DNA from: G020353115 sp964389685
GTDB lineage: Bacteria > Bacteroidota > Bacteroidia > Bacteroidales > VadinHA17
Reading direction: 5' to 3'
Assembly (NCBI GenBank): GCA_964389685.1
Contig: CAYMFM010000056.1
Span: forward strand, 1 to 25,965
DNA length: 25,965 bases
A program made the position numbers and the translations under genes. The first letter of the stretch is position 1. Every line of letters starts with the position of its first letter. Under the pieces are notes generated by a model, which saw only the letters and a program-made list of their open reading frames with translations, ran no database searches and was not told the origin of the DNA. Positions 1 through 6,604 of the stretch are shown one piece after another.

Positions 1-140
1 AATTGATGAAGAAAGGACACAATATTGAATGGACAGTGGGTGGATTCGGGGGATATCAGGCAATCATGTGGGATCCGGTGAATAAGGTTTATTACGGAGC
101 CTCCGAATCCCGGAAAGACGGACAGGCAGCGGGGTATTAA
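1..140 (+). CDS. ggt: Gamma-glutamyltranspeptidase, C-terminal end (partial)
   Basis: The frame open from the left edge ends at TAA 138-140 and gives about 45 residues. They include GGYQAIMWDP, then YYGASESRKDG and the terminal AAGY. This matches the end of the small subunit of gamma-glutamyltranspeptidases, which usually finish with a GASDPR-like motif and a terminal GY. The family is periplasmic or secreted, self-cleaves at a threonine, and transfers or hydrolyses the gamma-glutamyl group of glutathione and related peptides. The catalytic threonine and signal peptide lie outside the window, so activity cannot be judged. The call rests on a short but characteristic tail. Confidence 0.8.
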   Translation, partial: LMKKGHNIEWTVGGFGGYQAIMWDPVNKVYYGASESRKDGQAAGY

Positions 141-210
141 ATAACTACACAAAAAGTATTCGAACAGAACAAGGCGCAGTAGGTTTGGATACTTGAGCCA
201 CAGGTTAGAC

Positions 211-295
211 AGAATGTCTGAAATGTCTCTTCCGAAGGAATGCCTTCGGCAAAGTGTCTCAAGTGCCTCAAATGCCTGAAATGCCTTAAATGCCT
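211..295 (+). repeat. Degenerate 9-bp tandem repeats interrupted by a hairpin
   Basis: Two units (AGAATGTCT, GAAATGTCT) at 211-228 are followed by a hairpin (CCGAAGG, loop AATG, CCTTCGG; 232-249). Five units then follow at 251-295: AAAGTGTCT, CAAGTGCCT, CAAATGCCT, GAAATGCCT, TAAATGCCT. The last unit pairs with AGGCATTTAA at 317-326 through a perfect 10-bp inverted repeat with a 21-nt loop. I infer a relic of tandem duplication in a gene's 3' flank. Confidence 0.7.
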
Positions 296-334
296 TTAAC
301 AAATAATAGTATTTAGAGGCATTTAAACTATCTA

Positions 335-477
335 TCCTCTACGAGGAAAGGATATTTCTTAAGATATTTGCTACAATAATTAATGCCCTACGGGCAATAC
401 TATTTATCTTTATTACCGCGTAGCGGTTAGATTATTGTAAAATGTTATCGCAAAAAACAAAAATTCGTCGTAGACGA
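335..477. repeat. Palindromic element of four 13-nt hairpins, REP/BIME-like
   Basis: Four hairpins, each a 5-bp stem with a 3-nt loop, lie at 335-347 (TCCTC-TAC-GAGGA), 384-396 (TGCCC-TAC-GGGCA), 415-427 (ACCGC-GTA-GCGGT) and 465-477 (TCGTC-GTA-GACGA). Their centres are 49, 31 and 50 bp apart. The loops read TAC, TAC, GTA, GTA, so the whole element is an imperfect palindrome centred near 405.5. TACAATAAT at 372-380 and its reverse complement at 431-439 sit on the same axis. Stems differ between mirror partners but stay paired within each hairpin. The design resembles bacterial REP/BIME elements, but family membership is inferred. Confidence 0.7.
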
Positions 478-505
478 TTAATAATTCGCGGATATACAAA
501 AAAAT

Positions 506-1636
506 CTAAAACTCCAATCCTACCCGTTCATAGATTGCCATCAGTTTCTTCTCCTCCTTTTCCCAGCAGAGCTCTTCAGCAGCTGATGTAAGGTTTTTCT
601 TCCACTTTTTTCTTTTCTCTTCATCCTGAAGCATATCGTCTATTTTTCGGGCAATATGAACCGGATCGTGTGATTGAATCGTCTCTCCAATCCCATAATG
701 GTGTACCAGGGGTCCTACTTCTTGCAGATCAGATGCCAGCACGGGTATCCCTGCCTGAACATAATCGAACAATTTATTAGGCAGGCTCAACCGGTAATTC
801 AGGTTAGTATCTTTATCCAGGCTCAATCCAAGGTGTCCCATCGAGGTATAACCCATCAACTCTTCATACGGCATCCTTGGAAAAAACCGGATCTTATCAT
901 TCAATTCCTGGTCTGCGACATTCTGTTTGAGCAGATCCACCACATCGCCACAACCGATAATCCACAAAACGGCATCCTGAAGATGATTCATAGCTTCAAC
1001 GGCCTCTTCCGCACCCCTGTCTATATTGATCCCTGTTCCCTGAAGTACAATGATCTTTTTCCCCTGTGGCAGATCTGCAACTCCCCGAGGTGGATGATCT
1101 TCCGGGCTCCAGCGGACCGGGAAATTTCTAACGACATCCACGTTTACTCCATATATCTTATGATATAGCTCTGCGATCGAAGGAGAGACGGTATAGACAT
1201 AGTTCAAATGCGGGAAGATCCACTGCTCGATTCTTTTCCATATCCATAATACAATTTTCCGATTTTGAATTTCAGGTATGCCCAAGAAATATTCATGAGA
1301 ATCGTATACCAGTGTTTTACCTTTAATCCTGGAGATCAAATAATTTGGAAGCAATGTATCGAGGTCGTTGGCCACCAGGATATCCACCTTCCGGAAAAGC
1401 AAATAGAAGAAGATCCGGATATTGAAGCAAGCATAAAAGAGTGGACCGGATGGAAACAGAATCCTGAACTGGATGACCTTGAAAGGGAGCTTTTCCAAAC
1501 CGGACGGATTGCCCATATATCTCCCAATAATGCATACCGATGCACCGGATTTCATCAGTGTACGTCCAATCCGTATCACCCGCTGGTCATTTACGACATC
1601 GTTGGTGACAGACAGGTATATATTCTTCTTTTGCAT
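506..1636 (-). CDS. Glycosyltransferase, GT4-type
   Basis: This 376-residue protein has a GT-B fold pattern. The N-terminal half includes VANDLDTLLPN (88-98) and LVYDSHEYF (109-117), followed by a stretch rich in aromatic and basic residues typical of membrane-associated GT4 enzymes. The C-terminal donor-binding half has a glycine-rich strand near LQGTGINIDRG (198-208) and a LPNKLFDYVQAGIPVLASD stretch (285-303), where GT4 enzymes contact the sugar nucleotide. It probably transfers a sugar from an NDP or UDP donor to an envelope glycan or glycolipid; donor and acceptor cannot be told. The frame is open to 1702, but I place the start at the ATG at 1634-1636. The downstream sequence begins like a GT4 protein there, and a good promoter at 1670-1700 would put transcription start after the upstream candidates. 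Confidence 0.82.
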   Translation of the reverse strand: MQKKNIYLSVTNDVVNDQRVIRIGRTLMKSGASVCIIGRYMGNPSGLEKLPFKVIQFRILFPSGPLFYACFNIRIFFYLLFRKVDILVANDLDTLLPNYLISRIKGKTLVYDSHEYFLGIPEIQNRKIVLWIWKRIEQWIFPHLNYVYTVSPSIAELYHKIYGVNVDVVRNFPVRWSPEDHPPRGVADLPQGKKIIVLQGTGINIDRGAEEAVEAMNHLQDAVLWIIGCGDVVDLLKQNVADQELNDKIRFFPRMPYEELMGYTSMGHLGLSLDKDTNLNYRLSLPNKLFDYVQAGIPVLASDLQEVGPLVHHYGIGETIQSHDPVHIARKIDDMLQDEEKRKKWKKNLTSAAEELCWEKEEKKLMAIYERVGLEF

Positions 1637-1669
1637 TACCGCAGACTCTGGATTCCTTAACGTCATTTG

Positions 1670-1700
1670 CAAATTTAAGGTATCCTGACGATCTGCCAAC
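1670..1700 (-). promoter_or_regulatory. Candidate Bacteroidota sigma-A promoter for the glycosyltransferase
   Basis: On the minus strand, GTTG (plus 1697-1700) is followed after exactly 19 bp by TAAATTTG (plus 1670-1677). The second box is an exact match to TAnnTTTG and the first has one mismatch to TTTG. Predicted transcription start is near 1663, leaving a leader of about 27 nt before the ATG at 1636. Confidence 0.5.
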
Positions 1701-1726
1701 ACTACAGGCGGATGCCAGGATCCCCG

Positions 1727-1741
1727 CCTGCCTCGGGCAGG
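1727..1741. other. Hairpin between mltG and the glycosyltransferase
   Basis: CCTGCC-TCG-GGCAGG forms a perfect 6-bp stem with a 3-nt loop, about 80 nt past the mltG stop. There is no U-tract, so it is at best a weak terminator or a processing or REP-type hairpin. Confidence 0.35.
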
Positions 1742-1817
1742 AGTTCAACTATCCACTTTCATCTCGCTTTGCTAATAAAATTGAAGTTTCACTGATTTGA
1801 GGCATTATCACTACCCC

Positions 1818-2873
1818 CTACTTATACACACGTTGTTCGTCTAATACTTTTTGATACAATCTTGCATATCGGTTATGTTCTGCAAGGGTTTTTGAAAAAT
1901 AGTGATATCCCGACATATCTTCTTTAGCGCTGAAATAAAAATAGTCATGTTTTTCAGCATTCAGTACCGCATCTATTCCGGCAATGGAAGGGATGTTTAT
2001 TGGCCCGGGAGGAAGGCCCCGGTATTTATAGGTATTGAATGGAGATTCTATTTTCATGTGTTCAAGAAGGACTCTGTGGATCGTATAATCTCCCGTGGCA
2101 AACCGTAATGTAGGGCATGCCTGCAAAGGGATCCCGCGGGTTAACCGGTTCAGATAAACTCCTGTTATCGTAGGTTTTTCATCATTCTTATTGGTCTCCT
2201 CATCAATAATGGAGGCAAGTGTAGATACTTCATGTGTTGTTAATCCCAACGCTTCTGCTTTTCTTTTTCTCTCTTCCGTCCAGAATCGTCGGTATTCTTT
2301 CTCCATCCTTTGAATAAACTGGTCTGCATTGCTGTTCCAGTAAACTTCATAGGTGTTGGGAATAAACATCTCCTTAACGGTGAATTTGTTAAACCCGAAT
2401 TGGGAAATATAGGTTTCATCATTCAGGTGGTTCAGAATCTCCAGTGAATCTGCTTCTATCTGGTCAGCCACGATACCACATAATTTCTCAAGGGTTCGAA
2501 CCGAATTGAAAATCAATTGAGCCGGTTCCTGTGTGCCCGATCGAAGCATGTTCACCAGGTCGTTGTTATTCATACTGCTCCTTATCCGGTATCTTCCGGG
2601 TCGGACATGGTTTGGATAGTTCTTCCGTTCAGCAACCCAATCAAAGGTTTCCATATTCCGAACAACTCCGGATTCCACCAACAGATCCCTGACCTCCCCG
2701 ATACCGGAACCCGTTGGAATGAACAGATAATAAGCTTCATTTTCCGGAACGGTTGTATTCGGAGCATACACTTTCCTGTAAAAGTAAAACAGAACAAGAA
2801 GGCAAATGACCAGGAGTACTGAAATTGAAATCAGGAAAAAACCCTTTCGTCCTATTCTTCCTTTGCTTTCCAA
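1818..2873 (-). CDS. mltG: Endolytic murein transglycosylase MltG (YceG-like)
   Basis: This 351-residue protein has a short basic N-terminus, one membrane helix at about 12-32, then an extracytoplasmic YceG/MltG domain. Family motifs are RPGRYRI (91-97), FIPNTYEVYW (170-179), the catalytic block LASIIDEETN (219-228), ITGVYLNRL (236-244) and SPFNTYKYRGLPPGPI (277-292). By alignment to the ASIVEKET motif, E226 is the likely catalytic acid. MltG cleaves nascent peptidoglycan strands near the membrane and helps set glycan length. The start is unusual: no ATG or GTG lies in frame upstream before the pckA end, and TTG at 2873 is the first usable start. It lies 83 nt downstream of pckA on the same strand and may be cotranscribed. 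Confidence 0.9.
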   Translation of the reverse strand: MESKGRIGRKGFFLISISVLLVICLLVLFYFYRKVYAPNTTVPENEAYYLFIPTGSGIGEVRDLLVESGVVRNMETFDWVAERKNYPNHVRPGRYRIRSSMNNNDLVNMLRSGTQEPAQLIFNSVRTLEKLCGIVADQIEADSLEILNHLNDETYISQFGFNKFTVKEMFIPNTYEVYWNSNADQFIQRMEKEYRRFWTEERKRKAEALGLTTHEVSTLASIIDEETNKNDEKPTITGVYLNRLTRGIPLQACPTLRFATGDYTIHRVLLEHMKIESPFNTYKYRGLPPGPINIPSIAGIDAVLNAEKHDYFYFSAKEDMSGYHYFSKTLAEHNRYARLYQKVLDEQRVYK

Positions 2874-2956
2874 ATCTTCGGGTTTTTCTAAGATTAAATC
2901 AATTTCCCTATCCGTTGCACCGGTTAGAGCAGATTGAACAAAAATAAAATATTTTC

Positions 2957-4621
2957 TTATTTTGTTGAAGCGGTTTTATACCTGACCGGACCGGCTTTGA
3001 GCACCTCATCAGGTACTCCTTTGGCAAAAAGTTTGAAGTTTTCAATATACCGGGCTGCAAGAGCATCGTATTTCTTCCAGTACTCTTCCTTATCTCCCCA
3101 TGCATTGGATGGTTCAAACACTTCTTCAGGAACATCGGGACAGGACAATGGTACACTGAAACCGAAGAGCCGGTCTTTTCTGTATTTCACATTATCCAGT
3201 TTCCCATCCAGTGCTGCATTTAGCATATTCCTGGTATGGCGGATGTTGATCCGTTTTCCGACACCAAATTTCCCGCCAACCCAGCCGGTATTTACCAGCC
3301 ACACTTTGGCTTCTGCCCTTTCGATCTTTTTTCTCAGCAGGTCAGCATAATAAAAGGGATGGTGGACCATAAAAGGAGCGCCAAAACAGGCACTGAATGT
3401 AATTTCGGGTTCAATTCCCAGGCCCAGTTCCGTACCAGCAATCTTTGAAGTATAACCACTAATAAAATGATAGATGGCTTCGTTCATGTTAAGATTGGCA
3501 ATTGGTGGTAACACCCCCTGAGCATCGGCTGTAAGGAATATTACATTTTTTGGATGGGAGGTGACCATTTTTTCCGGTACAGAATTGGGAATGAATTCCA
3601 GGGGATATGATGCCCTGGTATTTTCTGTCAACTGTTCATCATCGAGGTCAATCTTACGGGAGGTCAGGTCAAAGATCACATTTTCCAGGATAGTTCCGTA
3701 TTTCCGTGTACACTGGTATATTTCCGGTTCATGTTCAGCCGACAGCCGGATTACTTTTGCATAACATCCATTCTCATAATTAAAAACCCCGCTATCGCTC
3801 CATCCGTGCTCGTCGTCTCCTATAAGTTGTCGTTTTGGATCCGCCGACAAAGTAGTTTTCCCGGTTCCGCTTAATCCAAAGAACAATGCCACATCACCTT
3901 TCTTACCGACATTGGCAGAACAATGCATGGACATTACATCCTGCAGGGGTTTCAGGTAATTCATTATGGTGAATATGGTCTTTTTCACCTCTCCTCCATA
4001 ACTTGTATTAGCTACAATGGCCAAACGCTGGGCAAAATTTATTATAATAGCCGTATTGCTCAGGGTTCCGTCGATCCGCGGGTCGAGCTTGAACGAGAGG
4101 CATGCAATGAGGGTAAATTCCGGCACGAACTTTTTCAGTTCATCCTGGCTTTTTGGATGAATCAACATGTTTCTCGCAAACAGACTCTGCCATGCTTTGT
4201 CTGTTATTACCCTAACGGGGATAGAATATTGGGGATCGGCTCCTGCATAAAGGTCCTGAACAAACAGTTCTTCACCCTGCAAGAAAGCCTGAAGTCTGGA
4301 AAAGACTCCGTTAAATTTCTCTGGTGTCATGGGTCGGTTGTACTCTCCCCAATCAATTTTGTCGGATGTGGAGGGTTCCCTGACAAAGTATTTATCGTCA
4401 GCTGCTCTGGCAGTCCACTTCCCGGTATTCACCAGGAATGGTCCACCATTAACAATTTTCCCTTCACCACGGAAAACAGCCTCTTCATACAATGCAGATT
4501 CAGGCAGGTTCCAGTAAACCTGGTCCAGGTGGATCAGCCCGTGGTTGTCCAATCCAAAATCACTTGCAAGATCTCCGGCATGTTTTTGAGCCGGTGTTTC
4601 AAATTCTAAATATTTTGTCAT
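2957..4621 (-). CDS. pckA: Phosphoenolpyruvate carboxykinase (ATP)
   Basis: This 554-residue cytosolic enzyme converts oxaloacetate and ATP to PEP, CO2 and ADP; in many Bacteroidota it also runs in the carboxylating direction during fermentation. Signature parts are present: the substrate-binding segment around TGKWTARAADDKYFV (66-80), the P-loop GLSGTGKTTLS (249-259), the metal-binding IGDDEHGW (267-274) and ANTSYGGEVKKT (204-215). The ATP-type P-loop separates it from GTP-dependent enzymes. It is slightly longer than the usual 530-540 residues. Its ATG (4619-4621) overlaps the TGA of the upstream aminotransferase in an ATGA arrangement, which suggests translational coupling. No separate promoter was seen. 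Confidence 0.96.
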   Translation of the reverse strand: MTKYLEFETPAQKHAGDLASDFGLDNHGLIHLDQVYWNLPESALYEEAVFRGEGKIVNGGPFLVNTGKWTARAADDKYFVREPSTSDKIDWGEYNRPMTPEKFNGVFSRLQAFLQGEELFVQDLYAGADPQYSIPVRVITDKAWQSLFARNMLIHPKSQDELKKFVPEFTLIACLSFKLDPRIDGTLSNTAIIINFAQRLAIVANTSYGGEVKKTIFTIMNYLKPLQDVMSMHCSANVGKKGDVALFFGLSGTGKTTLSADPKRQLIGDDEHGWSDSGVFNYENGCYAKVIRLSAEHEPEIYQCTRKYGTILENVIFDLTSRKIDLDDEQLTENTRASYPLEFIPNSVPEKMVTSHPKNVIFLTADAQGVLPPIANLNMNEAIYHFISGYTSKIAGTELGLGIEPEITFSACFGAPFMVHHPFYYADLLRKKIERAEAKVWLVNTGWVGGKFGVGKRINIRHTRNMLNAALDGKLDNVKYRKDRLFGFSVPLSCPDVPEEVFEPSNAWGDKEEYWKKYDALAARYIENFKLFAKGVPDEVLKAGPVRYKTASTK

Positions 4622-5835
4622 AACCAGTCTCTGACAAGTTTACGTTCACCGATAAAAAGTTCATTCGGAGAGTTGGGATCCAGTACCCATTTAATACGCT
4701 CAATACCTTCTATGATCCCTTTTATTGAGCCGCAGGTTGATAGTCTCAGGTAGCCATCCAGTCCGAATTCGATACCGGGCATTGTCAGTACTCTCACCTT
4801 ATCGAGTAACAACTTTGCGAGCCTTGTGGAGTTCTTATCATAGTGCCTGAAATCTGCAAATACATAGAACGTTCCATCGGGTTTTGTTGCCTTTACACCA
4901 TCAAAAGCGGAAAGTTGATCAAGCATAACCTTGCGGTTATTTTCCAGTGTAGACCGAAGGCTTTCCACACCCGATTGCACTCCGTTTATGGCACCTATAG
5001 CGGCTTTCTGCAATAATACTGCCGGACCGGCTGTTTGGTGCCCCTGGATGTTCGACATTACCTGGATCAGCTTTTTATTTCCGACAGCCCATCCAATTCT
5101 GAATCCGGTCATTGCATATTGTTTAGACACGCCATTTACCACCAGGATCTTCGAGTTTTCATTCAACTCTTTTACAAATTTATAAACATTCGGTGCCCTT
5201 TTTCCATCGAAGACCAGCCTCTGATAAAGGTCGTCCATAATCAAATACAGACCCTCCTCCTCACAAAAGCTGACAACATCGGCAATAAAATCTTCTGAAT
5301 ACAATGCTCCAGTGGGATTGTTCGGGCTATTCAGGATTATCGCTTTTGTATAAGAGGTTACATTCTGCAGAATATCCTGCATCCTAGGATAAAACGAACC
5401 ATCCTCAGGATAGACAGGAACAGGTACGGCACCACAAAGTTTAACCATTTCAGGGTAACTTACCCAGTAGGGTGCCGGGAAGATAACTTCATCCTGCGGG
5501 TTCAATATGGCCTGAAGTGCAACCATGATGGATTGCTTGGCCCCATTGGATGCAATGACATTTTCCGGTTCCACCTTCCGGTCATAAAAATCCTCCGTGT
5601 ACCGGATAATGGCCTGTTTCATCTCAATTGTACCGTCAACCGGCGTGTACCGGATATCCCCGGAATTAAGCAAACCGGTAAAACTGATAATGGCATCAAG
5701 GGGTGTTTTGCTTTGTGGTTCACCGCCACCCAGGTGGATCAAAGGCTCTCCTTTTGCCCTGAGGATTGCTGCTTTCTCGTTTAGCAGTAATGTGGCGGAT
5801 TCCCCAATCGATTGCCCTATAAGACTTATGCTCAT
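4618..5835 (-). CDS. Class I/II PLP aminotransferase, aspartate aminotransferase-like
   Basis: This 405-residue fold-type I aminotransferase resembles the Ib aspartate aminotransferases. Visible motifs are SNGAKQSI (96-103, PLP phosphate site), NSPNNPTG (169-176), the aspartate of IMDDLYQ (199-205) that contacts the pyridine nitrogen, NGVSKQYAMTGFRIGW (234-249) with PLP lysine K238, and R364 in LRLSTCGS for the substrate carboxylate. It probably moves amino groups between aspartate and 2-oxoglutarate, though related enzymes also use other amino acids. Its stop overlaps the pckA start, so its product oxaloacetate could feed PEP carboxykinase directly. The start is the ATG at 5833-5835. About 19 residues follow the canonical fold. 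Confidence 0.88.
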   Translation of the reverse strand: MSISLIGQSIGESATLLLNEKAAILRAKGEPLIHLGGGEPQSKTPLDAIISFTGLLNSGDIRYTPVDGTIEMKQAIIRYTEDFYDRKVEPENVIASNGAKQSIMVALQAILNPQDEVIFPAPYWVSYPEMVKLCGAVPVPVYPEDGSFYPRMQDILQNVTSYTKAIILNSPNNPTGALYSEDFIADVVSFCEEEGLYLIMDDLYQRLVFDGKRAPNVYKFVKELNENSKILVVNGVSKQYAMTGFRIGWAVGNKKLIQVMSNIQGHQTAGPAVLLQKAAIGAINGVQSGVESLRSTLENNRKVMLDQLSAFDGVKATKPDGTFYVFADFRHYDKNSTRLAKLLLDKVRVLTMPGIEFGLDGYLRLSTCGSIKGIIEGIERIKWVLDPNSPNELFIGERKLVRDWL

Positions 5836-5992
5836 CTCTTTATAAATGATCAGTTAGGCAAAAATTATGCTATTATACATAAAAATAAGTTTTTATACTC
5901 AAAACGACAAATTTCAATAAAAATGCGATTAAAGCAGAAAAATACGTAATATTGTACAGCATAATCGCCATCTTTATTCTTAATGTTTTGAT

Positions 5993-6511
5993 ATGGAGAT
6001 ACTTGAAATCCTCAAATATACCCTGCCTGCCCTGATTGTCCTGATCACCGCTTACCTGTTGATAAGAACAATGATAAAGAATGATGGTGACAGAAGGAAT
6101 AAAGAGATCATTCTCCAGAATCAGAAAACAATAACTCCCCTTCGCCTGCAAGCCTATGAACGGGCTATTCTGCTATTGGAAAGGATATCCCTTGACTCAC
6201 TCATTCTTAGAGTTAACAAGCAGGGGATGACATCACAGAAACTGCAACACGAGATACTAAGTGCCATCCGTGCAGAATTTGAACACAATTTGTCACAACA
6301 AATTTATATGAGTCACCAGGCCTGGGAAGTGATAAAAAATGCAAAAATCAATACGGTTAGACTGATCAACACATCTGCCACACAGGTAAAACCCGATTCA
6401 CCCTCAATCGAATTCAGCACCCACATTCTCGAGAGAGTAATGGAAATGGAAAAGTCCCCTACACAGGTTGCCATTGAATTTATCAAGCAGGAATTTAACT
6501 CGTTGTTTTAG
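5993..6511 (+). CDS. Conserved small membrane-anchored protein, function unknown
   Basis: This 172-residue protein has one N-terminal membrane helix (about 8-28, rich in Leu, Ile and Ala), a basic and acidic junction (KNDGDRRNKE), and a mostly helical cytoplasmic part. The part beginning LRLQAYERAILLLERIS (50-66) resembles a recurrent Bacteroidota protein of unknown function that I recall but cannot verify. No catalytic motif is visible. It is transcribed alone, divergent from the aminotransferase-pckA pair and convergent with htpG. The start is the ATG at 5993; no good Shine-Dalgarno sequence is present. Confidence 0.75.
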   Translation: MEILEILKYTLPALIVLITAYLLIRTMIKNDGDRRNKEIILQNQKTITPLRLQAYERAILLLERISLDSLILRVNKQGMTSQKLQHEILSAIRAEFEHNLSQQIYMSHQAWEVIKNAKINTVRLINTSATQVKPDSPSIEFSTHILERVMEMEKSPTQVAIEFIKQEFNSLF

Positions 6512-6577
6512 CAAGCATTCCTGTTAACGATATCCGCTTAACGACCCGGGCATCGTTGTCGTGAAACGAATACCCTG

Positions 6578-6602
6578 CAATAAAAGCAAACTGGTTTTAT
6601 TG
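6578..6602. terminator. Possible bidirectional terminator between the small membrane protein and htpG
   Basis: CAATAAAA (6578-6585) and TTTTATTG (6595-6602) form a perfect but AT-only-core 8-bp stem around a 9-nt loop, in the convergent gap just past the htpG stop. It is weak in GC content, so it may be only a partial terminator. Confidence 0.35.
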
Positions 6603-6604
6603 TA

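Larger units (their letters stand above)
141..505. other. Repeat-rich intergenic region, no gene seen
   Basis: This 365-base gap lies between the ggt stop and the end of the minus-strand glycosyltransferase gene, so the two genes converge here. I see no credible coding frame. It holds 9-bp tandem units (211-295), a 7-bp-stem hairpin with loop AATG (232-249), a 10-bp inverted repeat (286-295 with 317-326) and a set of four 13-nt hairpins (335-477). No clear U-tract terminator is visible for either gene. Confidence 0.7.

Noticed and set aside
211..295. CRISPR array
   Set aside because: The repeats are 7-11 bp and directly adjacent with no unique spacers, and no cas gene is present. The same holds for the arrays at 19216 and 25776.
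1265..1660. 131-residue open frame antisense to the glycosyltransferase
   Set aside because: It is a shadow of the real gene, whose minus-strand frame has clear GT4 motifs.
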